Below are positions 6,846-13,743 of a stretch of DNA of 20,423 nucleotides, in pieces. Position 1 is the first letter of the stretch; each line of letters starts with the position of its first letter. Below the pieces are notes generated by a model. It saw only the letters and a program-made list of their open reading frames with translations, did not search any database and was not told the origin of the DNA. The stretch spans positions 1 to 20,423 of the forward strand of contig NZ_JAWUEL010000034.1 in assembly GCF_034119425.1 (NCBI RefSeq), in the 5' to 3' direction. The position numbers were made by a program, and so were the translations under genes. This stretch comes from Actinotignum schaalii_C (lineage in GTDB: Bacteria; Actinomycetota; Actinomycetes; Actinomycetales; Actinomycetaceae).

Positions 6846-7702
6846 TAAATCGCAACCGGGCCGCAGGGGCCGGGAATCACATCAATCTCCGCGTCGAAAA
6901 TCGCGGAAAGGCGCTCCGGGGTCATAATATCCGCAGGGGTGCCCGCGTCCATAACGATGCCCTCCCGCATGGCAATAATGCGATCCGAGTAGCGTGCCGC
7001 GAAATTAATATCATGGATAACCAGCACGATGGTGCGGTGGAGCTCATCCGCGGCCTGGCGCAGGTGGCGCATCATCTGCACCGAATGCGAAATATCCAGA
7101 TTATTGAGAGGCTCATCCAGCAGCACGCAATCGGTTTCCTGGGTGAGGACCATCGCCACGTAGGCACGCTGGCGCTGCCCACCGGACAGCTCATCCAGGT
7201 AGCGCCCTTCCAGCTCCGTGAGCCCCAGGAAATCAATATAGCGGGAGATAATCTCCTCATCTTCGGCAGTGAGGCGCCCATTGGAATACGGGAACCGCCC
7301 GAAGCCAACCAGCTGGCGCACCGTCAGGCGAGTAACGAAGTGATTTTCCTGGCGTAGGATCGCGAGAATCTTGGCAAGATCGGCGGATTTCGTCGTCGTC
7401 ACATCAAGACCCGCCACCGCAATCGCGCCCGCGTCCATACGCATGAGCCGCCCGATCATCGTCAGCAGCGTGGACTTACCCGCACCATTCGGGCCCACCA
7501 GCGCCGTGACCCCACCGCGCGGAATATCCAAGGTCACCGGGCCGATCCGCACCTCCGAACTGTAGTCGCGGCGGGTACCTTCCATGCGGATCATCGGATC
7601 CGCGCAGCTCAGATCAGCCGCACGCAGATGCGGGGAAACAACCGGCGGAACCGGTGCGGGAACCTCGATATGTGTGCCTGCTGTTTTCTTGCGGTGGCGC
7701 AT
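6842..7702 (-). CDS. Iron-siderophore ABC transporter ATPase (FepC-like)
   Basis: This 286-residue cytoplasmic ATPase energises the two FecCD permeases upstream. Motifs in order are Walker A GPNGAGKST (residues 70-78), a Q-loop in LRQENHF, signature LSGGQRQRAYVAM, Walker B CVLLDEPLNNLD, and the switch His in LVIHDINFA. The DISHSVQMM stretch and the ARYSDRIIAM region are typical of siderophore/haem/B12 importer ATPases. A 36-residue N-terminal extension (MRHRKKTAGTHIEVPAP...) precedes the usual family start near MIRMEG. I keep the long form because its ATG shares one base with the permease stop (TAATG), which indicates translational coupling. It is the last gene of the operon. Confidence 0.93.
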   Translation of the reverse strand: MRHRKKTAGTHIEVPAPVPPVVSPHLRAADLSCADPMIRMEGTRRDYSSEVRIGPVTLDIPRGGVTALVGPNGAGKSTLLTMIGRLMRMDAGAIAVAGLDVTTTKSADLAKILAILRQENHFVTRLTVRQLVGFGRFPYSNGRLTAEDEEIISRYIDFLGLTELEGRYLDELSGGQRQRAYVAMVLTQETDCVLLDEPLNNLDISHSVQMMRHLRQAADELHRTIVLVIHDINFAARYSDRIIAMREGIVMDAGTPADIMTPERLSAIFDAEIDVIPGPCGPVAIY

Positions 7703-8757
7703 TACAACCGCCCCTTTCTCAGAACGACGACGAGGAACATCAGGCCGCCCACCAGTTCAATAATGATGGAGACCACGCCTTCCGCCGAGAAAATATTTTT
7801 CATCACGAAGAAGCCACCCATGAGTACCGCGTAACCGATCACGGCGGCCATGGGGAAGAGGAAACGGTGATCGTAAGTATCCGCAGCTTGGTAGGTGAGG
7901 GTAGCAACCAGGAAACCGAAGAAGGTCATGGGCCCCACCAGCGCCGTGGATACCGAGATAAGTACCGCGATAAGCGTGAGAGAAATAAGGAGCATCCGCA
8001 GGTGGTTGACGCCCAGCGACACCGCCACATCCCGCCCCAGCGCAATCGCATTGAGGGAACGCGAAATGAGGAGGAGCGCCACCCCGGCGCCCAGCGCCAG
8101 CGGGAGCGCCGCCACGAACACATCCGAGCGAGCATTCGCGATAGTGCCGAACATACGCGCGGAAAGCACATCGAATTCGGAAGGAGTAAGCATGCGCTGC
8201 ATAAAAGCGGAAAGTGACCCCAACCCGGTGCCGATAATAATGCCGATTAGCAGCATAATATGAAGGCTGCCGAGTTTGCCGCGCAGCAGCCACCCGTACA
8301 GCGCCAGCGCGCAGGCCACCATAATCGCCACCTGGATAAGGAAAGCTCGCACCCCGGTGAAAGCCACGAACCCGGCCACCCCGAAGAAGAAAATCGTGGA
8401 GGTGTGAATCACCGAATACAGCGACTCGAAACCCATAATCGACGGCGTGAGAATTCGGTTAGTGGTGACCGTCTGGAAGGCGAGGGTGGCCAGCGACTGG
8501 CAGAAGGCCACCAGCAGAATAGAAAAAACTGCCTCGGCACGCATCCGGGTAATAATCCAGAAACCTTCGGAGCCCACCGCCACCGGAATATTCCACACAA
8601 AGTAGAGAGCGGTGCAGGCCAAGCCGAGCAGCGCGGTGCCGATCAGCAGCAACCAGTAGCGCCGCCGCGCCCGCGGGGTTGCGAAAGCGCCCGCGTGGCT
8701 GGGAGCTTGTCCAGGAACGCGAGACTTTTCGGGATATTGTGGTACGACGACGCTCAT
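7702..8757 (-). CDS. Iron-siderophore ABC transporter permease, FecCD family (second subunit)
   Basis: This integral membrane protein of 351 residues has about nine or ten spans. The coupling-helix region RDVAVSLGVNHLRMLLI and the later GPMTFFGFLVATLTYQAADTYDHRFLFP block are characteristic of the second permease of YclNOPQ/FatDCB/VctPDGC-type catecholate siderophore importers. The start ATG overlaps the stop of the upstream permease (ATGA). A soluble N-terminus of about 35 residues, including VVVPQ encoded by a tag-like CGTCGTCGT, precedes the first span. It forms the transmembrane pore together with the product of 8754-9755. Confidence 0.93.
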   Translation of the reverse strand: MSVVVPQYPEKSRVPGQAPSHAGAFATPRARRRYWLLLIGTALLGLACTALYFVWNIPVAVGSEGFWIITRMRAEAVFSILLVAFCQSLATLAFQTVTTNRILTPSIMGFESLYSVIHTSTIFFFGVAGFVAFTGVRAFLIQVAIMVACALALYGWLLRGKLGSLHIMLLIGIIIGTGLGSLSAFMQRMLTPSEFDVLSARMFGTIANARSDVFVAALPLALGAGVALLLISRSLNAIALGRDVAVSLGVNHLRMLLISLTLIAVLISVSTALVGPMTFFGFLVATLTYQAADTYDHRFLFPMAAVIGYAVLMGGFFVMKNIFSAEGVVSIIIELVGGLMFLVVVLRKGRL

Positions 8758-9755
8758 GAGAGCCTCCGCCGCTGCCGCAGAATAAGGAAGATGAACACGG
8801 CCGCTCCCAGGGTGCCGAGGATGAGGGACACCGGGATTTCAAAGGGGGCGATGAGGGTGCGGGATACCAGGTCACAGACCGTGAGGATTCCGGCTCCGAA
8901 AACGCAGACCCAGGGGAGATTAGAACGCAGATCGTCCCCGCGCAGCAACGAAATAATATTAGGGACGATAAGCCCGAGGAAGGGAATACGGCCAATCACC
9001 ACGGTGACCACGCCGGTGGTCAGGGCGATCACCCCGGTGCCGAGCAGCACGATGAGGTTGTAGTTCACGCCCAGCCCGGTGGCCACATCCTCACCCAGGC
9101 CTGCCACGGTGAGGCGGTCGGCCAGGATAAAAATGAGGACGGTGGCAATAAGAACAATCCACAGCGGTTCGTAACGTCCGGCCACCACATTCGCGAAACT
9201 GCCCTGGAACCAGACCCCCAGGGTCTGCAGAGTGTCAGTTTTGAGGGCGAAGAAGGTGGAAATAGCGGATACCACCGCGCCGAGCATAATTCCCACAATC
9301 GGCACAATCACCGAGGAACGCAGCGTCACCCGGCGGAGGAACAAGAAGAAAATAATGGTGCCGATAAAAGCGAAAAGGATAGCTGCCAGCATCTGCTCAA
9401 TAAGCGAGGTATGCGGGACCAGGAACATGACCACGAGCAGCCCGAGGCCGGCCCATTCGGTGGTGCCCGTGGTGGTGGGTTCCACGAATTTATTCTGGGT
9501 CAGTAATTGCATGACCAGCCCGCACATCGCCATAGCGGCACCGGCCAGCACCAGGGAGGCGGTACGGGGGATGCGGGTGGCGAAATACATGAATTCGCCG
9601 TCTTCGTGCTCGGCGATATTGTAGGTGCCCGTGGTCATGGATAGATAGACGAGACCCGCCAGAATCACGACGCCGAGGGTGAGCGGTAGGGCTCGCAGCA
9701 GTCTACTCGCGGTAGGCCTGCGGGAGGAAAGAGAACTCTGCGGTGGTGTTGTCAT
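8754..9755 (-). CDS. Iron-siderophore ABC transporter permease, FecCD family (first subunit)
   Basis: This 333-residue permease has nine or ten membrane segments. It has the family's conserved GLGEDVATGLGVNYN coupling region and VVIGRIPFLGLIVPNIISLLRGDD motif. It is the first permease after the binding-protein gene and overlaps the second permease by four bases. I see no Shine-Dalgarno motif before the ATG at 9755. The 63-base gap upstream is dominated by the hairpin at 9767-9796, so translation initiation here may depend on mRNA structure or processing. Confidence 0.92.
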   Translation of the reverse strand: MTTPPQSSLSSRRPTASRLLRALPLTLGVVILAGLVYLSMTTGTYNIAEHEDGEFMYFATRIPRTASLVLAGAAMAMCGLVMQLLTQNKFVEPTTTGTTEWAGLGLLVVMFLVPHTSLIEQMLAAILFAFIGTIIFFLFLRRVTLRSSVIVPIVGIMLGAVVSAISTFFALKTDTLQTLGVWFQGSFANVVAGRYEPLWIVLIATVLIFILADRLTVAGLGEDVATGLGVNYNLIVLLGTGVIALTTGVVTVVIGRIPFLGLIVPNIISLLRGDDLRSNLPWVCVFGAGILTVCDLVSRTLIAPFEIPVSLILGTLGAAVFIFLILRQRRRLS

Positions 9756-9766
9756 GGGCGTACAAG

Positions 9767-9796
9767 CTGCGGGGGCCGGGTTCCCGGCCCCCGCAG
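9767..9796. terminator. Intra-operon GC hairpin (attenuator or mRNA-stabilising)
   Basis: Perfect 14-base arms CTGCGGGGGCCGGG (9767-9780) and its complement (9783-9796) are separated by two bases. No T-tract follows on the minus strand. It sits between the binding-protein stop and the first permease start. Such hairpins after a binding-protein gene often give partial termination or 3'-end protection, so that the receptor is made in excess over the membrane subunits. That role is inferred from position. Confidence 0.65.
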
Positions 9797-9818
9797 GTTA
9801 GTAAACCGTTAGCCTGAG

Positions 9819-10871
9819 CTACTTGGCGGCCTTGAAGGCCTTGGCCAGGTCGTTGAGGAATTCGATGTAGGTTTGCGGACCTTCGTTGATGTAGGTATCC
9901 GCGGGCATGGTCAGGATCTGCTTCTTCTGCACCGCCGGCACATTGGCCATGGCGGGGGAGTTGGTTACCAGATCAGCACCGTGGGCCTCACTGCCTTTAC
10001 CGACCGCGGCATCGCGGTCCATAATGAGGATCCACTCGGGATTGGCCTGGGCCAGGGCTTCGTCGGAAACTTCGTCACCCCTGTGGTTAGCGGTTCCTTC
10101 ACCCAGATCGAAGGCCGGGGTGAGGTTGAGGAGCGGGTAGAGCGGCCCGAGGGTGCGGCCCACGCCCGGGGCGAGGTAGCCCATCTTGCCACCGCTGGTA
10201 TTGATGGAGAGAACCTTCTGGCCGGCAGGGTAGGCATCGCGCGCGGCGGCAATCGCGGCATCCAGATCCGCGTTGAGCTTAGCGGCTTCCTTTTCCTTGC
10301 CGAAGATCTTGCCCAGATCCTCAACGTCCTTCTTCATGCCGTCCATGAGGAGTTCGCCGGACTTATTGGCGTCCGCATCCTTTTCTTCCTTGGGCAGCTT
10401 GATGTTCAGGTCAATAATCGCGGCGTTCGGAGCGGCGGCCTTGATCTTGTCATAATGCTGGGCGAAGCGCTGGCCCACGATGACCAGATCGGGGTTAGCC
10501 GCGGTAATGGCCTCAAAATTCGGTTCGCGGTGGTTGCCGATATCTGCAACTGATTCATCTGCGACGTACGCGGAATCCTTGGGCATAACCTTCTTGGGTG
10601 CCGCCACAAGCTTGACGCCCCACTCGTGCAGAGTTTCGAACGTGCGGTTATCCAGGGAAACCACGCGCTCCGGGTTGACCGGAACTTCCTGGGTGCCATG
10701 CGAATCCGTGATCGAAACGGTGCCGGCGCCCTCTGTGGTGGCCTCAGCGGCAGGTTCCGAAGCGGCGGCGGAAGGTGAGGAGGTATCCTTGGCCGAGTTA
10801 TTGGAGCAAGCGCCCAGCGCGAGGGTGCTGGCAGCCACAAGCGCGAAAAAGCCGCGAACTGTCTTCTTCAT
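9819..10871 (-). CDS. Siderophore-binding lipoprotein of the iron ABC importer
   Basis: This 350-residue class III (FepB/CeuE-type) substrate-binding protein has an N-terminal signal of basic residues (MKKTVR), a hydrophobic core and a lipobox L-G-A-C with the lipidated Cys at residue 22. It should be anchored to the outer face of the membrane. A Ser/Ala/Thr/Glu-rich linker (about 23-50) leads into the fold, with conserved landmarks NPERVVSLDNRTFETLHEWGV, AANPDLVIVGQRF, and NPEWILIMDRDAAVG. The sequence most resembles catecholate siderophore receptors such as YclQ/FatB/CeuE; the exact ligand is not determinable. AAAGG lies 6 bases before the ATG. An iron box lies about 30 bases upstream, so iron-repressed expression is likely. 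It is the first gene of the operon. Confidence 0.93.
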   Translation of the reverse strand: MKKTVRGFFALVAASTLALGACSNNSAKDTSSPSAAASEPAAEATTEGAGTVSITDSHGTQEVPVNPERVVSLDNRTFETLHEWGVKLVAAPKKVMPKDSAYVADESVADIGNHREPNFEAITAANPDLVIVGQRFAQHYDKIKAAAPNAAIIDLNIKLPKEEKDADANKSGELLMDGMKKDVEDLGKIFGKEKEAAKLNADLDAAIAAARDAYPAGQKVLSINTSGGKMGYLAPGVGRTLGPLYPLLNLTPAFDLGEGTANHRGDEVSDEALAQANPEWILIMDRDAAVGKGSEAHGADLVTNSPAMANVPAVQKKQILTMPADTYINEGPQTYIEFLNDLAKAFKAAK

Positions 10872-10900
10872 TGTTTACCTTTGCGTAGAGTAAAAATACG

Positions 10901-10919
10901 TTAGGGAAGGAAGTCCTAA
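10901..10919. promoter_or_regulatory. Iron box (DtxR/IdeR/DmdR operator)
   Basis: TTAGGGAAGGAAGTCCTAA is 19 bp with perfect TTAGG/CCTAA outer arms and a 9-bp centre, matching the layout of the actinobacterial iron-box consensus TTAGGTTAGSCTAACCTAA. It ends 29 bases before the start of the siderophore-binding protein. On the minus strand TTAGGA within the box and TATTTT just downstream could be the -35 and -10 (spacing 15), so a bound Fe(II)-regulator would block the promoter. This predicts repression of the importer by iron. Confidence 0.75.
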
Positions 10920-11090
10920 CCCATCCATGAGTGTACTTATACGGGACACCTTAATTCAAGGCTGTGCTTATAGTGCGGTAATTTCCCAGGCCAGTCCAGT
11001 GTATAAGCCTTAACTAATGTGGCGGATTTTAGCGACGCTGTCACGAAGGTGGAGTTTTTGGGCGGGTTCGGTGCTGGTGCTATAGGACCT

Positions 11091-11127
11091 CGGGCCAGCG
11101 GCCCGCGCGTTAGCGCGGCGTCGTCGT
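11091..11127. repeat. Tagged hairpin, copy 4, with overlapping alternative hairpins
   Basis: CGGGCC (11091-11096), AGC, GGCCCG (11100-11105) forms one hairpin. CCGCGC (11103-11108), GTTA, GCGCGG (11113-11118) forms a competing one. The second abuts CGTCGTCGT at 11119-11127. GGCCCGCGC before the loop and GCGCGGCGTCGTCGT after it are identical to the copy at 19244-19274, while the loops differ. Confidence 0.55.
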
Positions 11128-11153
11128 CACCCTGCATGGCACCGGGGGTAGAA

Positions 11154-11198
11154 GCACCTCGGCAGCAAGATGTGGAACGGATCTTGCCACCGAGGTGC
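11154..11198. repeat. Long interrupted inverted repeat
   Basis: GCACCTCGG (11154-11162) pairs with CCGAGGTGC (11190-11198). Inside it GCAAGAT (11165-11171) pairs with ATCTTGC (11181-11187), with a 2-by-2 internal loop between the stems and a 9-base apical loop. The 16 paired positions are perfect. The shape is that of a structured RNA or a regulator operator, and it is not explained by any gene. Confidence 0.6.
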
Positions 11199-11266
11199 AG
11201 TCGCTGTGGTGTATAGCCACTGGCGTACGGGATACCTATGCGCTCCGTTGAGAATCCGGGAGACCC

Positions 11267-11319
11267 CACGCCGCGGTACTACTCTTCAAGGTTACGCTAC
11301 CGAAAGTTACCGCGGCGTG
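11267..11319. repeat. Perfect 12-bp inverted repeat with 29-base loop
   Basis: CACGCCGCGGTA (11267-11278) is exactly complementary to TACCGCGGCGTG (11308-11319). The loop contains a small GGT/ACC helix. It lies about 110 bases past the gnd stop on the minus strand and there is no T-run next to it. Confidence 0.6.
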
Positions 11320-11331
11320 AAGGGCGCTCCG

Positions 11332-11358
11332 GGATATCTCACAGATGTGGATATCTCA
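11332..11358. repeat. 10-bp direct repeat
   Basis: GGATATCTCA occurs at 11332-11341 and 11349-11358, 17 bases apart. The core GATATC is itself palindromic. It may be a regulator site or chance; nothing else supports a function. Confidence 0.35.
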
Positions 11359-11431
11359 ACAAACCTTGACTAGTCCCGAGGCTCTCAGCATCGGCACTTT
11401 TTGTTTCGGTGCGCTTGGTTTCAGCCCCGCT

Positions 11432-12889
11432 CTAGTCCCAGCGTTCTTCCGGGCGGGCGGGATCCTGCCAGACGGTGTGGAAAACGCCCTCGGTATCGAG
11501 CCGGCGGTAGGTATGCGCCCCGAAATAATCACGCTGGGCCTGAATAAGATTCGCCGGGAGGCGCTCGGCGCGCACGCCATCGTAGTAGGCCAGTGAGGAA
11601 GCGAAGGCCGGGATCGGCACCCCGCGTTGCGCGGCGAACACCACAATCCGGCGCCAGGCCTCCACGGCCCCGGAAATCTCGGAGCTGAAATAGGGATCAG
11701 CCAGGAGCAGCGGCAGATCGGGCTGGCGAGTATAAGCCTCGGTAATACGGTCGAGGAAAGCCGCGCGAATAATGCACCCGGCCCTCCAAATTCGCGCCAT
11801 CGCGCCCAGGTCGATACCCCAGGAATTCTCCAGGGAACCCTTGCGGATGAGCTCGAAACCTTGGGAGTAGGCCACCATCTTCGAGGCGTAGAGAGCCAGG
11901 CGAATATCTTCGATAAAGCGCTCGCGATCCTCCACCGCTACCTCGGTGGTGTGCCCGGGTAGGCTGCGGCCGGCAGCACGTTCCGCGCTATCCCCGGACA
12001 GGCTGCGCGCGAAAGTAGCTTCGGCAATACCGGTGGCAGGAACCCCGAAAGCGGCGGCGTTTTGCACGGTCCAGGCCCCGGTGCCCTTCTGGGCGGCGGC
12101 ATCCTGAATCACGTCCACGAGCGCGCCCCCGGTGGCGGCATCGCGCTGGCGCAGCACCTCGGCGGTGATCTCAATAAGGTAGGAATCCAGCTCGGTGGAA
12201 TTCCAGCGTTCGAAAACGTCGCCAATATCCGCGGCGCTCATGCCCAGGGCGGTGCGCATGAGGTCATAAGCTTCCGCGATGAGCTGCATATCCGCATATT
12301 CGATGCCGTTATGCACCATTTTCACGAAATGGCCGGCGCCGTTGGGGCCCACGTAGGTGCAGCACGGTTCGCCGTTCTTACGCGCGGCAATCGCCTCAAA
12401 CATGGGGCCGAGGCGATCATAGGATTCGCGGGTGCCACCGGGCATAATCGAGGGGCCCTTGAGTGCGCCCTCTTCGCCGCCGGATACCCCCGTGCCCACA
12501 AAATGCAGCCCGCGCGCGGAGATCTCCGCTTCGCGGCGCATGGTATCGGTGAAAAGCGAATTCCCGCAGTCCACGATAATATCGCCCGGTTCCATGAGAT
12601 CGGCGAGCTCCTCAATAACAGCATCGGTGGGCTTGCCGGCTTTGACCATAATAATGGCCACCCGGGGGCGGGCCAGCGAGGCCACAAAATCCGCCATGGA
12701 TTCGCTCGGGTAGAACTCCCCTTCACCGCCGTGTTCCGCCGTCACCCGCTCGGTCTTCGCGGCGGTGCGATTATGGATAGCGACTTTGTAGCCGCGGCTG
12801 GCGAGGTTGCGGGCCAGATTCGAGCCCATCACCGCCATTCCAGTTACTCCGATATCTGCAACGCCAACGGGCGGAGTGGGAATAGACAT
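11432..12889 (-). CDS. gnd: 6-phosphogluconate dehydrogenase, decarboxylating (NADP+)
   Basis: This cytoplasmic enzyme oxidises and decarboxylates 6-phosphogluconate to ribulose-5-phosphate, making NADPH in the oxidative pentose phosphate pathway. The 485-residue length is the full long form of the family. The N-terminal Rossmann domain has IGVTGMAVMGSNLARN and the NADP-type HNRTAAKTE. The substrate-binding centre GHFVKMVHNGIEYADMQLIAEAY contains the catalytic Lys and the conserved H-N-G-I-E-Y. The C-terminus ends with the expected QRDYFGAHTYRR. AAGGAG lies 4 bases before the ATG at 12889. It is a monocistronic-looking gene, divergent from the DUF4232-like lipoprotein gene. Confidence 0.97.
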   Translation of the reverse strand: MSIPTPPVGVADIGVTGMAVMGSNLARNLASRGYKVAIHNRTAAKTERVTAEHGGEGEFYPSESMADFVASLARPRVAIIMVKAGKPTDAVIEELADLMEPGDIIVDCGNSLFTDTMRREAEISARGLHFVGTGVSGGEEGALKGPSIMPGGTRESYDRLGPMFEAIAARKNGEPCCTYVGPNGAGHFVKMVHNGIEYADMQLIAEAYDLMRTALGMSAADIGDVFERWNSTELDSYLIEITAEVLRQRDAATGGALVDVIQDAAAQKGTGAWTVQNAAAFGVPATGIAEATFARSLSGDSAERAAGRSLPGHTTEVAVEDRERFIEDIRLALYASKMVAYSQGFELIRKGSLENSWGIDLGAMARIWRAGCIIRAAFLDRITEAYTRQPDLPLLLADPYFSSEISGAVEAWRRIVVFAAQRGVPIPAFASSLAYYDGVRAERLPANLIQAQRDYFGAHTYRRLDTEGVFHTVWQDPARPEERWD

Positions 12890-12945
12890 GCGGCTCCTTC
12901 TTCTGAGATTTCTACGAACGCCTGATTGAGGTTTCTAACGTGTCT

Positions 12946-12951
12946 ATTCTA
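12946..12951 (-). promoter_or_regulatory. Candidate -10 element for gnd
   Basis: Read on the minus strand this is TAGAAT, 56 bases before the gnd start. It lies in a short TCTA-ttc-TAGA palindrome (12943-12953). There is no clear -35, so the assignment is tentative. Confidence 0.35.
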
Positions 12952-13075
12952 GAGTCCCGCGTGGAAGTGGTGGATATGTGTTTCGTTCGATTCTTAGCGA
13001 CCGTGTGGAATATGACAGCAGGATGAGAATCTTGCCATCTTGCTTCGAAAAACGGCCGGTTTCGCGGGTGCTTGT

Positions 13076-13081
13076 TAGGGT
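13076..13081 (+). promoter_or_regulatory. Probable -10 element of a leaderless transcript (DUF4232-like gene)
   Basis: TAGGGT ends 6 bases before the ATG at 13088, the same spacing as TAGAAT before the acyltransferase ATG. No Shine-Dalgarno motif at normal distance is visible. Confidence 0.4.
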
Positions 13082-13087
13082 GGCGGT

Positions 13088-13669
13088 ATGAAAAGAACAC
13101 GTTTCGCGGCCCTGATCGCCGCCACCGCTACCGCCACCGCCGTGACCCTGAGCGCGTGCTCGAATGACACTGCCACCACCGCGGATGCCCCTACCGCGAA
13201 TACCAGCGCCACGCCCCAGGCCAGTGCCGTGGCACCGAGCTCCGATGCTCATAATGGAAAGAACGACGCCGCCGCCGCTGCCGCGGCGGGAGCCTGCGGG
13301 GCAGCCCATCTGGCCGCCACTTTCGAAGCCGGCAGCGCTGCCGGCACTCATATCCTCACCCTCACGAATTCTTCGCAGGCGGCCTGCACCCTGCATCCGG
13401 ATGTGGAGATCGAGCTGAAAGACGCCGCCGGGGATGGCGTCTCTGAGAATCTGGAACTGAGCTCCCAGGCTGGCAGCATTGCTCCGGGTGCCAGCGTGAG
13501 CTGGACGGTGGCGGTGGCTGATGCCGGGAGTGTGCCCGGGTGTGCTCCCACCAAGCCCGCCACCCATCTTGAGGTGGATATCGAGGATGGCGGGGAGGAT
13601 ATTGACATTCCCGTCAATCTCACGGGCTGCCAGGATGATGATATCGACCTGCTGAGCGAAGTCCGCTAG
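13088..13669 (+). CDS. DUF4232-like secreted lipoprotein
   Basis: This 193-residue exported lipoprotein has a basic start (MKRTR), an Ala/Thr-rich hydrophobic core and a lipobox L-S-A-C with the lipidated Cys at residue 24. A disordered Ala/Thr/Ser linker (about 25-70) precedes a domain of about 120 residues. That domain has THILTLTNSSQAACTLHPDVEIEL, matching the beta-sandwich pattern and the Cys-Thr-Leu signature of DUF4232. Cys near GACGAAHLA, CTLHP, PGCAP and TGCQ could form two disulphides outside the cell. The function of the family is unknown. The gene is monocistronic, since a strong bidirectional hairpin follows it. Confidence 0.82.
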   Translation: MKRTRFAALIAATATATAVTLSACSNDTATTADAPTANTSATPQASAVAPSSDAHNGKNDAAAAAAAGACGAAHLAATFEAGSAAGTHILTLTNSSQAACTLHPDVEIELKDAAGDGVSENLELSSQAGSIAPGASVSWTVAVADAGSVPGCAPTKPATHLEVDIEDGGEDIDIPVNLTGCQDDDIDLLSEVR

Positions 13670-13681
13670 CGGGGAATCAAC

Positions 13682-13722
13682 CGGGGCGGGTGGCTGCGCC
13701 ACCCGCCCCGCGTCGTCGTCGT
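13682..13722. terminator. Bidirectional hairpin terminator with tag (tagged hairpin, copy 5)
   Basis: Perfect 13-base arms CGGGGCGGGTGGC (13682-13694) and its complement (13698-13710) enclose a 3-base loop. CGTCGTCGTCGT follows directly (13711-13722), then TCC. It lies between the convergent 3' ends of the lipoprotein gene and pgm, exactly where a shared terminator is needed. It has no T-tract, like the hairpin at 236-272. Confidence 0.7.
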
Positions 13723-13743
13723 TCCTATGTAGTGACGTACTTA

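Larger units (their letters stand above)
10990..11431. other. Non-coding stretch rich in inverted repeats between gnd and the siderophore operon
   Basis: Together with the promoter region at 10872-10989, this is the longest gene-free interval in the window. Both strands have open frames, but none has a ribosome site or plausible composition. One minus-strand frame (11269-10937) gives a Cys/Ser/Arg/Gly peptide that I regard as spurious. What the region does hold is a dense set of inverted repeats: 11091-11118, 11154-11198 and 11267-11319, and a short direct repeat at 11332-11358. It could be a structured RNA, a repeat-element cluster or a remnant. I found no match to tRNA, tmRNA, RNase P, SRP RNA, T-box or cobalamin riboswitch hallmarks. 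Confidence 0.5.

Noticed and set aside
11100..11140. T-box-like AGGGTG...CCGCG on the minus strand
   Set aside because: The conserved AGGGTGGNACCGCG is not present, there is no stem I or specifier loop, and the downstream gene is an iron importer. The same hairpin occurs inside a coding region at 19244.
10937..11269. 110-codon minus-strand frame between gnd and the siderophore operon
   Set aside because: It has no ribosome site, it runs through several perfect inverted repeats, and its composition (Cys, Ser, Arg, Gly, Pro) matches no folded protein. I keep it only as a remote alternative to a structured RNA.
11190..11270. Cobalamin-riboswitch-like pieces (GCCACTGG, CCGGGAGACC)
   Set aside because: The other conserved blocks and their order are absent, and no gene lies downstream on that strand; the next gene there is the 3' end of gnd.
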